NCBI GenBank assembly: GCA_030765055.1
Contig: CM060953.1
Span: 195,444,982 to 195,508,981, forward strand
Source: Mantis religiosa
Taxonomy: Eukaryota > Arthropoda > Insecta > Mantodea > Mantidae
Length of the DNA stretch: 64,000 bases
Reading direction: 5' to 3'
Part shown: piece by piece, positions 1 to 9,842 of the stretch
Numbering within the stretch: the stretch's first letter is position 1
How the letters are laid out: each line of letters opens with the position of its first letter
Translations under genes and position numbers: made by a program
The notes under the pieces: generated by a model
Seen by the model: the letters and a program-made list of their open reading frames with translations, nothing else
What the model was told of the DNA's origin: nothing
Databases searched by the model: none

Positions 1-666
1 TAAAATTCTTTGTATGCAATCGGGCCTTATTTGCAACAAATAATGTAATTCACAAAATAAACACTAGACAAAAGTATAATATCCATTATCCCAGTTCTAA
101 ACTTTCTTTTTTTCAGAAAGGTGTGTATTATGAAACTATCAAAATATTTGGCGCAATTTTTCTTAAAGAAAAAGTTGATAATTTCGGTGCTTTTAAAAAA
201 GCTGTTAGTGAGTACCTTTGCTCAAAATATTTTTATTGTGTACAGGATTATCTGAATGACAAATTATCCTGATAATGCTTCTGTAGCTCTATAAGTAGTA
301 TCTAACTATTCCAATGACAAATCATTACTTATAAATATTTGATGCAAGTTGAAAGTTTATTTTTAATGTATATGTATTTAATTAATAACAAGAATGGTAT
401 CCATTGCAAAAAGGTTGAGACGTACTGGCATAAGCCAAGTGAAAGCTGGTTTAAAAAGTGTTTCATTTTGTATCATATATAATTATCCCTGCTTTGTTTT
501 CCATATTGTTGTTCATATTGCCTGTGTACTATAATATGTGTCTTATGTTAACTTTTGTACATATATATGCTATTAAACTTTATACCTCTGGACATGTTCA
601 ATGTTCACAGCCTTTTCTGGCTACAAGTGAACCTACTGAACGCAAATCAATATAATCTAATCTAAG
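1..666 (+). mobile_element. CR1/Jockey-like LINE, 3' end (cut by window edge)
   Basis: The 3' terminal part of a non-LTR retrotransposon: the end of the reverse-transcriptase ORF (3-272), an AT-rich 3' UTR, and a tail made of short TCTAA-type repeats at about 652-665. Such a short tandem tail just after a GAACxxAATxAAT-like stretch is usual for arthropod CR1/Jockey-type LINEs. The 5' part lies outside the window. Clade assignment rests on the C-terminal protein pattern and tail only. Confidence 0.72.
3..272 (+). pseudogene. LINE ORF2 C-terminal fragment (89 codons, open)
   Basis: Reading frame 3 is open from the window edge to TGA at 270-272. It has no start codon of its own, since it is the tail of a longer ORF2. 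The peptide follows the C-terminal pattern of CR1/Jockey-type reverse transcriptases: an INTRQK motif, a KGVYYETIKIFG motif, then an FKKAVSEYL...FYCVQDYL end. The canonical IFNxLP stretch reads IFGAIF here, which suggests mutational decay. In the family this segment lies downstream of the polymerase fingers and palm and has no catalytic residues. Whether the upstream ORF is intact cannot be seen. Confidence 0.75.
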
Positions 667-2518
667 GCATTGAATTTTTAAACTGGCCCTACCCTTTCAA
701 TTTAATTTGAAGTATCAGAAATGAAACATGAATGAAGGAATGTGAGGCAACAAATCACGATTTCTGCTAAACTTCAAACAGTAAATTAAGCATTAGTGGC
801 TTATTCTTAACATCTGAATAGAACATGCTATGTCCGCTTACCATTGTCTGGAGCAAATGTTTACAACGAAGTAGCAAGGATACATAGAATTATAATATAA
901 GAGTGCTGCAAACTGGTGCATGGTAGCCACGTCCTTCAGCTTCTGTGGTTTTGTTTTCTTTGGAGGACATTTAACTGCGCCTTGAGGAATAATATTAAAT
1001 ATTACTGTATTCGGAGTATATAATTTAAAATACGCATTCCGTCCTTTTTAAGACAATACGGAGACACTGTCCTCGGGGCTGTTCCTAAGCAGCAGTTATT
1101 TAAACATCTGTTTTGTGATCATATTAATTTTTCTATGCAGCTCATATTAATCCAGATAAAGGATCCATGAGATTGTTTAAAGTTCTTAGCATGTCAACTT
1201 ACAACTTGAAAATAGTTTAGATTTAGAACGGATTTTTATTTTGGATGAAGGTGGTGATGATTGATTTCTCACCTTTGGTGAAGTTCTTGTAGAATTATTG
1301 TTCACCACGGCTGCTCTCGAGCGATGATCTCTGCTCCCAGGGTCGTAGTCTCGCAACGGAGAAATAATATAATCTTTTGGGATAGTGAAATAATTACTTC
1401 TCATTCGATTTATTTACTTTGCAGACTGATGTTTTAATTATAACAAAATATTTTGAAATTATTGAGGACACTTTACAAAATAATTCTTCTTTTAATCGAT
1501 ACAATTCAGTTTTCAATTAAAATTATTGAATCAACCTTCTGCTATACTTTACAAATAATCATAAAGTTGTCCGTTCTTAGAGAATGCCTCATGCATTAGC
1601 TATTTAATATACTCGCAGACACACACAAACCAAGAATGCTAAATGCATTCATAAAAACTCCGGAAGATTTCGGATTCAGCAATGGTTACATGCAGAAGAA
1701 TTTTATATTACACTGCCGCTCATTTGTTTAACATAGCAAGAATGTAGTCTCTACTAGTCGTTTGTTTAAAAGAAAGTTAATGCAAGTAGTAGTATTTTAT
1801 AAGGTCAAGTGACTTTTTTACTCTATGGATGTCTTGAATGTTGCATCCAAACCATCACAGCGAAACACACGCTAGCAGATGTCACAAGAAGAACATAAAA
1901 TATCCGCTACAAATTGAATAACAAAGAATATCTTGCAAAAGGTGAATGCCACAAATTCGGTGTTTTGAAATGATATGTAGTTTTATGTCATAAAATGATG
2001 TGTACAGCTTTCAGTTCATCAGTTTTACAAAATACATGATACCTTCTGCAAATATCTTAAACAGATTGTGTTTATATATTGAAGTTTGTTAGTCTAACTA
2101 GAGATTGGCTGAATCGATTTGCCTAATTTCGGTTTTGAAATATTTGTTGAAGTCCGAGGAAGGTTAAAAAGGTGTGCAGAGATCCTGAAGTAAGTGATAA
2201 TAGACCGGGTTACTAACTAAATATAAAACTACACACGCAAAATTTTATGTAACACTTACACCTTCTTTTGTTTTCAACAAACAAAAGCATTCCAAATTAG
2301 AAAGATATTTCACTCCTTGTCAAAGTCTTCAAAGATATTCCACTTATTAGATTTGATTAAATAACGTTTATCATTTATCAAGATTGAATTTTTTATGTAG
2401 CATTATGATATACATTTCGAAGAATAGACAGAAAAGTAATTTATGAACGCAGTATAACGCTATAAATATTTGAGCACAGACACTTGTTGTCAAAATTTGG
2501 CGAATCCTTGGATAAAAT
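667..2518. other. Unassigned AT-rich sequence
   Basis: No repeat family or gene recognised. One 72-codon minus-strand frame (1186-1404) is unusually polar and basic (many Ser, Arg, Lys) and is followed downstream on the minus strand by a GTAAGT donor-like hexamer near 1197. This is not enough to call an exon. A minus-strand stretch near 905-1000 encodes a Pro/Lys-rich peptide (PPKKTKPQK) that looks like a transposase tail but could not be assigned. Confidence 0.3.
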
Positions 2519-2715
2519 GTTTAACCCATGGCGCAGATGCCCATAGAGGGCCAAGGCCTGCCAACTCGACTGTCGGCCTCACGCTCACATGTGCAAAGTA
2601 GAGGTGAGCGATCATCCAACCGATACAGAGAGGAGATGTGGTCAGCATCTCGGCATCCCCCAGCCGGAACGTTGGTTTTCGTGACCAGGGCCGCTTACCT
2701 AGCGTAAGCTCCTAG
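2519..2715 (-). mobile_element. tRNA-derived SINE, family 2, copy split by BEL/Pao (distal part)
   Basis: Reverse complement of the element at 45535-45867: the two share the terminal CCATGG region, the GGCCAAGGCC block, the CCAACCGATAC block and the CCAGCCGGAACGTTGG block. On the minus strand this is the 3' half. The copy runs into the BEL/Pao LTR at 2716 and resumes, degraded, after 5567, where a GTGGGCACC block matches the other copy. The tRNA-like promoter half is missing, so the copy is 5' truncated and inactive. Confidence 0.7.
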
Positions 2716-2914
2716 TGCTACGTTAAGGGACTAAATCACTGATCTAGTATTAACCAAATTGAAACTTTCACTGCAAAAGCTAACAAAACATTTATTTTCT
2801 TACAAACCAAACTTACATGTTTTTTTTCTTCCAAAGAACAAAACACAAACGTCCTTGACATTATACCTTTAACTGTCCTGCCAACCTAAACACATTTCTT
2901 TTCCTTTCGTAACA
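2716..2914 (-). repeat. 3' LTR of BEL/Pao element
   Basis: 199 bp. On the minus strand it starts TGTTACGAAAGG and ends in ACGTAGCA, with the terminal TG...CA form preserved. It is nearly identical to 5370-5567; differences include CTA versus TAA at the outer edge and small indels near 2820. It contains AATAAA on the minus strand near 2790. Confidence 0.9.
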
Positions 2915-2927
2915 TCCTCCCACCTTT
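2915..2927 (-). promoter_or_regulatory. Polypurine tract of BEL/Pao element
   Basis: The minus strand reads AAAGGTGGGAGGA directly against the 3' LTR, the position where plus-strand DNA synthesis is primed in LTR retroelements. Confidence 0.7.
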
Positions 2928-2949
2928 CAATTTTATACATATAATTGAA

Positions 2950-5314
2950 ACATTACAATTTCCCTTTAAATATAAACTGATTACAAATTTAAGCGAGAGG
3001 GTAGTCTGATCTTCCTTCCAGATTTGCTAGTGATCACTCGTGGGGCTTTTTCATATTCTTGGAGCTTCAGCCATGATGGTCCCTCCCACCATTTCCATGA
3101 CAGAATTGTAGTCGCTGAACATCTTCTAAAGTTTCTTCAATTACACCTTCATTTTCCCATTCCTTGAAAACATTTTCATATTCTTCATATTTTTTCTCTT
3201 TCATCAGTCGGTTGGTGATGGATACTAATCTTCTTTCAGCAATCTCCTTATTATTTTGTAAAAACTGTCGACTTTCCAGCCATGGTAAAGCAACTTCATA
3301 TCTGTCATTATCAGTAACCTTTACTGTATGTAAGAAGTAGCGACGTGCTGTTTCCTCCAACTCTTCTCTGGATTTCAGCTCTGATGGATCAGATATACCT
3401 ATAGCTTCTAAGTTCCATAGATCAGGTATGGAAGTAGATTGGATGAACAGAGAAGTAGTTTCTCTTGCTAACGAGTCATTCTTCTTCACTTCCATTTTTC
3501 CTATCACCGTCCATCCAAACTCCGTCTTCACAGCAATTAATCCACATGCCAATTTACGTATTTCGCCCAATAGAATGCAATTAGCAACGTCAGCTCCCAA
3601 CAGCATCTCCACTTCAGGTGGATCCGATACCACGTCAGAAAGCCATATCTTCTTCGCCTTCAATTCTTTCATTCATGGTCCAAAGTTTAACCTGGGGATC
3701 TTCCCACAAATAGTTTTCTGTCATATCAATTGCAGAATAGCCGTTTGTGAGTCTTCACAACTACCAACACATACTTCATACAAATTATGCTCTTCTTCAC
3801 AGATTTCGGTGCCTCCAAACAATATATGTACCATTGTTTCTGTTTTTAGAGGATGATACCCCATTTCATTAGCAGTTTTCTGCAAAATGTATGATCTTTG
3901 TGACCCACTATCTCTCAGTGCTCGGACTATTTTTTCTTTACCTTTATGTTTCAATTTTACACATAAGGTTTGTAACAACACTTCTTTTGTAGCACTGTGA
4001 ATGTTCATGGATATATTGCTCTCTGTTTTCTCTTGGGTCTCGAGTTCAGATACTACTTGTGTATTTAACTGTGGACACATGATAACAGTATGCTGCCCTT
4101 TGCATAAATGGCACTTCAGGTTTGCTTTACAATTTTGGCTCGATGACCTAAACTCAAACATGAGAAGCAGCACTTTTCTTTTGTTTCCTTGTTGCGTTTT
4201 TCTTCTAAGCTCATCTGCTGGGCGACATGACACTCCTTGTTCTCGTGAAGTTTACTGCAAAAAGTGCATCGTTTTCTTTTCTCATCAGATTTGCCAGCAA
4301 TCAGGGAATTGGCAGTGGGCACATTTTCATCTTCAAATTCTCTTCTTTTAGTTCTTTCCTGCTTTTTCTTTTCGAATAAATCAGAGCCAGTTTGGGCGAA
4401 TTTTATTCTTTCTTCACCTTCTACTTCTTTCCGGAGGAAATCAAGAAGAGCTTCCAATCGGTCATTTTGTACATTGTCTGTATCAGGATTCGTCAGTGAT
4501 TCGTTCCTAAGCCATGCCCTTAAAACCTCTTCTGGCAAGCACGATTCTACCAGCGGAAATATGCATGTTTATCTCTAATTACACCAATGGATTCTAAAGC
4601 TCTCAACTGACATCCTAACTTATCATACAAGGCAGCAATTCCCGATTTGTCATTCTTGCGAGTTGTATTTTGTATCACTAAATTAATAAACTCCCTAGTA
4701 TAATGCTCAATCAGCAGATCTTCACGTCCAAACCTGTTCGTCAGAGTTTCTATCACTTTAGGGTAATTCTCTGCAGTGGCCGGGAAACTGATGACCAGTT
4801 CTCTAGCTCTACTATTTGGCTCTGTACTTTGTACTAAATATTGAAATTTGTCTTCTGGTTCAATTTCGTTATCTTCGTGGATTCTTTTAAACATGCTCCA
4901 GAATCCTAACCAATCCTTGACTTCACCGCCATATTGGAGTAGCTCTAACTTCGGTAATTTCAGATTCTTCTCTTTTGAACTCGAGGAAGCTATGGAGATA
5001 TGATCTGCAACTGTTTGTCTACCATTAGAAATGCTTGACATTTTTAATCTAATCTCATCCATCTTATCTCTATAATTCTCAATGGCATTGTACTCACGGT
5101 TATATGCATCATCATCAGCGTCACCTTCTAACCACAAATCAAGGATTTTCTCGTCCAAAGAATATAACTCAGCAGTTAATCTCTCTAACTTTGCGTGCAT
5201 CAGGTGTGTAGCTTCACTTTCTGCTTGCTCGCTTGCCAAATTCTCAGTCAATTCATTATATGTTTTCGTAAATGATGCACGTATCGGCTTACGCTGTTTT
5301 TGCAGTTTATCCAT
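2950..5314 (-). pseudogene. BEL/Pao gag-pol remnant (Gag, zinc knuckles, retropepsin, deleted pol)
   Basis: From the Met at 5314, about 255 residues match the BEL/Pao Gag domain (DUF1759 type): an N-terminal coiled region, then a LPKLELxxYGG...W motif. A one-base frameshift near 4560 leads to a Gag C-terminus with CCHC-like knuckles (CTFCSKLHENKEC, then CFSC...GH). A second frameshift near 4140 precedes CHLCKGQHTVIMC and a retropepsin-like region with a DSGS active-site motif near 3910. In-frame stops at 3721-3723 and 3673-3675 follow; the latter lies where the family has Trp. The frame continues to about 3130, then jumps to WWEGPSWLK (about 3065-3100), which in the family lies between RNase H and integrase, and ends with a SGRxxRLPSRL tail typical of the polyprotein C-terminus. 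RT, RNase H and integrase cores are deleted. Confidence 0.88.
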
Positions 5315-5348
5315 TTTTGTTGTTGCTTACCTTATAAAACGTATCACT

Positions 5349-5366
5349 GTCACGTCGGGGTCACCA
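5349..5366 (-). promoter_or_regulatory. Primer-binding site of BEL/Pao element
   Basis: Three bases inside the 5' LTR the minus strand reads TGGTGACCCCGACGTGAC, starting TGG as expected for a site complementary to a tRNA 3' CCA end. The priming tRNA was not identified. Confidence 0.65.
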
Positions 5367-5369
5367 AAT

Positions 5370-5567
5370 TGTAACGTTAAGGGACTAAATCACTGATCTA
5401 GTACTAACCAAATTGAAACTTTCACTGCAAAAACTAACAAAACATTTATTTTCTTACAAGTCAAACATACATGTTTCTTTTTCCAAAGAAAAAAAACACA
5501 AACGTCCTTGACATTATAGCCTTAACTGTCCTGCCAACCTAAACGCATTTCTTTTCCTTTCGTAACA
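5370..5567 (-). repeat. 5' LTR of BEL/Pao element
   Basis: 198 bp, TGTTACG...CGTTACA on the minus strand. Paired with the LTR at 2716-2914. A handful of differences between the two means the insertion is not very recent. Confidence 0.9.
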
Positions 5568-5633
5568 CATAGCTTTCCTCACTATACTGTGTGGGCACCA
5601 GTAAGTGAAAAACTGTTAATGATATTTCCACCC
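5568..5633 (-). mobile_element. Family-2 SINE, degraded continuation after BEL/Pao
   Basis: A CTTTCCTCAC block and a GTGGGCACC block align with the middle of the SINE at 45535-45867 in reverse complement. The match fades after about 5612. Confidence 0.45.
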
Positions 5634-6348
5634 TTAAGGCAAGGATACACTGAAAATTCGCCGAAAATGTTAAAAATCATGGAATTTCCTTTTTTGGTAT
5701 TTTGGTAGCTTAGGGTTTGTAGTAATAGATTACATGATATTTTTATCATTTGCACCACCTTAGCCCATCACATAACAATTTAAAGAGATCTTTAACAATC
5801 GTTAAAGACTTGACTTAAAAGTTCATTTTCTGAGAAACTTTTTTCCTAACACTTTTCAGTATACAAAATGCCCCACGCGTCGAAGTTTTCCATTTAACAT
5901 GGTGAAAATTCCAGGATAGGTCCATCATATGTCAATAAGAAACTTCACATTTCCCTTTTTTTGTTAATGCTCAGGTTTTGAAAATTATATGGTATTAAGT
6001 AATAAAATAAGTTAATATTTTCAAAATTTTGAGAGCTAACACATGGAAAATATTTTAGAACAAATGCTACAAGAGTATTCCAAAAAAATAAGAATGTGGA
6101 TCTTTCAAAATTGCTCTGTACCCAAAAACAAAGGTTCAACTTAAAATCTCAAATTTTTTGACGCGTAGAAAAATTTTAATTTTTACAATATTTTCACAAA
6201 AAATAATTAATAAGTAGTGAACTATTCAGTGTAGTAACATAAAAATTTGCATGGAGGTTTAAAATGATACTCTAATTATGTGGATAAATTTTCATAATGA
6301 TAGGTTTATTATTTAGAATTTGGAATTTTCAGTGCAGCCTTGCCTTAA
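5634..6348. mobile_element. MITE-like element with TTAA flanks
   Basis: Terminal inverted repeats of about 22 bp: GGCAAGGATACACTGAAAAT on the left and GGCAAGGCTGCACTGAAAAT on the right when reverse-complemented. Both ends are flanked by TTAA (5634-5637 and 6345-6348). The 715-bp interior is AT-rich with no coding potential. TTAA duplication is the piggyBac signature, but piggyBac ends usually start with CCC, so the superfamily is uncertain. Strand is not defined. Confidence 0.68.
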
Positions 6349-6879
6349 AAATAAAATACGATTATACTTTTAAAAAATTACTTATCAAGCTTCAAATATT
6401 TTTTAAAGAGTTTGTTATAACTTACGTTTCTCAAAATAAATATAGTACTAAAAATTTACTACATTTCTCTAAAAACCAATATTCCTAATAATACAAAATC
6501 TTGTATTTATCAGTTTAATTGTTTCGATTGTGATAAAGTTTATATTGGAAAGACAAAACGTAATATGGAAACCAGAAGAAAAGAACATTTTCGTAACATT
6601 AAGTATAAACAAATTGGAAAATCGGCCGTAACAGATCATTTTTGGCCATTTAACCATGAAATAAATCCTGAAGCTAAATTATTAAAACAATTAAATAGTC
6701 CGATATGTTTAATGGTTTGAGATAAATTATTTATTTTAAAAGATAAACAAGGAGTAATTAATCTTGAAATACCGGCAGTTGATTCTGTTTTTAAGTTTAT
6801 TTCATTTTCAGATTTTGGTAGTACTGGCAATCTAGCGATTGTGACCTTGGCAACGAGGTTGTTTGAGCTGATGGTGTGA
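6349..6879 (+). pseudogene. Penelope-like element, GIY-YIG endonuclease fragment
   Basis: From 6490 to the stop at 6877-6879 one frame encodes a GIY-YIG nuclease-like segment: CIYQFNC, then CxxCDKVYIGKTKRN, then TRRKEHF, then SAVTDHFWPFNHEI. This matches the C-terminal endonuclease of Penelope-like retroelements. The first Gly of GIY is Cys and an in-frame TGA lies at 6718-6720. Upstream (6390-6488), in another frame, the peptide TYVSQNKYSTKNLLHFSKN fits the linker before the nuclease, so a frameshift lies near 6489. The reverse transcriptase is absent; the copy is cut by the MITE or 5' truncated. Confidence 0.75.
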
Positions 6880-7956
6880 ATTAGTTTTCAGAAATCGCGA
6901 TCCTCGTCAATTAATAAGAAAACTTTCATCATTTCTTATAAGGTAAGTGAAGTTACATATTACAGATGGTTATATTTATAAAATATGAAAGTTTGGAGTT
7001 TGCAAGGCTTGAGGTTATGTTAATGTTAACGAAAATCACTCTGAATGGCTTTATATACATATTTACATGGTGACAAGCTATAGTGCTCACGTTACGTTTG
7101 CGATCACTTTTTTATTTGAATGGGGCGTTAAAACATACAACTTGTCATGTTTTTGTGTGGAAATGACCAATTTCGAGATCTTTTTTGTATTGATTTGAAT
7201 TTAAAAATGATCACAGTTTTTTTTTCAAATAGTAAGTAGTTATTCGATTATTTATATCTTGATCATGTTCAATACCGACCAGTTAGCAAAAGGCTTGACT
7301 GTTCTGCTCCCATTTTATCTATAAGAGAATGTTAATAAAACAATTTCTAAGAGGTTGAGTAGAGAAAAGTACGTGAGTCTACCTATCACATCTTTATGCT
7401 ATTATAATTATAATTTATCTATTTATATGAGTTATGTGTTCCTCGTACAAGGAATCACAACAGAATGTCAACTTTTCCGTATAAGATGCTGTCCTCTGTC
7501 TTGTTGGGATGCAACACATTGGCTTTAGCCTAGGTAAGAGGATGGCAGATAGATAAAATGTAAAATTCGCACTGTATGGCACTCGAAAAAATGTAAGTGT
7601 GCGTGAATTTACCAATATTTTGAAATTTTTTGGCAATAGCCCTATTTGACACGTAAATATAAAAGCTTTTACCTTATATTGAACCCTGGACATTCTAGAT
7701 GATGTTAAATGCTAAGTTTTCCGATAAAGAATTTTCTGTATACTTCCATTTTCATTTAACAAATTCTAATCGCCCCCAATAGGATTGTCATAGGGGACGA
7801 ATCGGAATGAAACATTCAATATCAGTACATAATGTAATCATGAGAACAAAATAACACATTTCTACACTTGTATATTTATACCTTTATGTATATCACACGC
7901 ATTTTACGCATATGAAATGCTTTTTTCCCACAGCGCCAGCCCACACAGATTTCGTG
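6880..7956. other. Unassigned sequence
   Basis: No recognised gene or repeat. A GTAAGT donor-like hexamer near 6940 is the only motif of note and is expected by chance at this length. Confidence 0.3.
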
Positions 7957-8045
7957 GTAACATTCTCCATCTCTCTGGACTCATTTGAACATTATTTCAC
8001 TCATTTCATTCTTTGTCCGATATGGCAACGCTGGAGGACTAAATA
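7957..8045 (+). mobile_element. Diverged family-3 SINE body fragment
   Basis: The segment ACTCATTTGAACATTATTTC, the TGTCCGATATGGCAACG stretch and the CTGGAGGAC end match the 108-bp SINE body unit amplified at 18822-20878 and 30178-32455. It continues into a TAAATAAACAAA tail that resembles the 3' end of the single-unit copy at 58451-58685. It is a lone, old copy without a visible tRNA head. Confidence 0.65.
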
Positions 8046-8607
8046 AACAAATCGAATCCTCCGCCTTCTTTAATTCGTTTCGGCTACAGTTGTAGTGGTA
8101 TTTATTTTTGCCCGTTGACAGCACTGCTTAAGAAACCATCATAACAACAAGGAGGATTGTGGATGTAAGAAAGTCTGTACTTTCTTATTGTACAAGTTTC
8201 TGGAGCAATTTCTATACACGTTTGTTATAAATTTATATTAAAATAACTTAAAAAATAACAAAATGTCAGAAATGGAGCAAGAACACTCTTCCTTTCCGTA
8301 AAAGAAGCTCGATTTCTCATTAGACAAAACACAATCGTATTACACAGTCAACTGTCTCAGGTAGTTAACTTCTTCGTTCCAACACAACAAAACACTAGCG
8401 TCAGCTAAGGAACATATTTTGAAAAACTAATCAGAATCGCCAGCAAGTTTAGCAAAATTAGTTATAGCTTACAGTAGCACTGTAATACTTCTAATGTTAG
8501 CATATTTCAATAATAATAAAAAAAAATTGTCCAAAGCGTAGTATTTGAAGTGATTGAGTATGATTTTCCCAATGAGTAGTACCCAATAAAGGAGAATAAG
8601 AGTACAT
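8046..8607. other. Unassigned sequence upstream of the tRNA terminator
   Basis: No gene or repeat recognised. Confidence 0.3.
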
Positions 8608-8613
8608 AAAAAA
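8608..8613 (-). terminator. RNA polymerase III terminator of tRNA-Glu
   Basis: A run of six T on the minus strand, five bases beyond the tRNA 3' end: the standard Pol III stop. Confidence 0.85.
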
Positions 8614-8618
8614 TTACA

Positions 8619-8690
8619 TTCCCATGCCGGGAATCGAACCCGGGCCTCCTGGGTGAAAGCCAGGTATCCTAGCCACTAGACCACATGGGA
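8619..8690 (-). tRNA. tRNA-Glu (anticodon UUC)
   Basis: A 72-nt cloverleaf on the minus strand: acceptor TCCCATG pairs with CATGGGA, the D arm carries TCTAGTGGCTAGGATAC, the anticodon stem-loop is CCTGGCTTTCACCCAGG with anticodon TTC, and the T arm is CCCGGGTTCGATTCCCGG. A-box and B-box are canonical and a T6 terminator follows at once. All stems pair, so this is a functional host tRNA gene, unlike the tRNA-like SINE heads elsewhere in the window. It delivers glutamate at GAA/GAG codons. Confidence 0.97.
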
Positions 8691-9842
8691 GATACATGCC
8701 ACCGCACTCTCATTTTGATATTAATATGCAATAAAGGTCCATGGAGCGACAAATTTAATCCTTTTTTGAAAACCAGGTGGAGCAGTGAATACTGGAGGAC
8801 GCCACAAAAGGAAACCCTAATGACGCACTCTTGGACACACTAATGTTACGAGTGCTTACTTGTCTATCTGCTTTGTGTAGATCGAGATAAACATTTGCTG
8901 AGAATTTTTATTACATATTATTTATAAATACAATGCAAGTAAGACTATGCAATAGACCTTTTTGAATAGCTCATAAGTTATGTCACTTATGTGATAAAAG
9001 AAGACTTGAGAGGTTATTCGGAAAAAAGTTCAAGTTATACATTTCTTTGTTATAAAAATGCCTTAAACACCAAGTTTAAAAGATTCTCAGAGATACTTCT
9101 CAGAAAATAACTTTTAAAAATTCCATATAAAGAGTTATTTAGAATGGAGGGATTTTTATAAGTAAATAAAGAGATTTTTACACAGTGTGTACCTTGATTA
9201 ACCGGGGGTACACAGGGAAATATAAAAGAATATAAGTAATTTGTTAAAAATTGATTACACAAACTCATATAAAACGTGACAAATAAGGTTTACATAAAAA
9301 TAAAGGCCAGCGTACACTGTGGGTTACATCTTTAATCGAAAAATTGGTTGGATGTCACGCGATTTTCGGTAAAATCACCCACCCCAATATACCTAGCATA
9401 AAAAGGAACACTATAGTTATTTTTGGTTTTCTGAAAAATAGCTCTAACGATTTTGATTCAAATGCTATACGTTTTAGAGGTCTGTATGCCCCATATAATG
9501 CGTAATTTAAATATTTCTTTTATCAGCCAAGGTCCTGTACACTCTGATTCAATTTTGCACTCATTTGTTTATTTGGTAAACCATAAGAGATAACATACTT
9601 TACAGCTATCATAAGTATTGTATTTTCGTGATATTGTTGTAGTTTTTTATTAGAATTTTCCATACTTCTTAGTCTTTTAACGTTTTAAAATCATTACTTG
9701 AGTGTTTCTCGTGGTCACAAAGTAGATACGCTGACTTCCCACAGATTATAGGTTCATAGCCTGTCCATAACCTCCTGCACACATAGGTGATATGAAAAAT
9801 TTCTGACCTAATAAACATACAAAACATATTTTTATGATTTTA
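8691..9842. other. Unassigned sequence; distal end of the first mariner
   Basis: Mostly unassigned AT-rich DNA. The stretch 9780-9842 is probably the 3' untranslated end of the mariner that carries the 85-bp array, but a matching terminal inverted repeat was not established. Confidence 0.3.

Larger units (their letters stand above)
2716..5567 (-). mobile_element. BEL/Pao LTR retrotransposon, internally deleted and decayed
   Basis: Complete LTR-to-LTR element of 2,852 bp, minus orientation, with LTRs at 2716-2914 (3') and 5370-5567 (5'). A primer-binding-site-like TGGTGACCCCGACGTGAC follows the 5' LTR and a purine tract precedes the 3' LTR. Flanks CCTAG and CATAG are consistent with a 5-bp target duplication carrying one mutation. 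The coding region keeps Gag, zinc knuckles and the protease region, but reverse transcriptase and RNase H are gone. Autonomous BEL/Pao elements are typically 6-8 kb. The insertion splits a family-2 SINE, so it is younger than that SINE. Confidence 0.9.

Noticed and set aside
3428..4578. Plus-strand frames of 104-142 codons
   Set aside because: They are the antisense of the BEL/Pao gag-pol remnant.
6930..6945. GTAAGT donor-like sites (also near 13975, 21779 and 27819)
   Set aside because: A hexamer of this kind is expected by chance every few kilobases on each strand and none is joined to a coding stretch.
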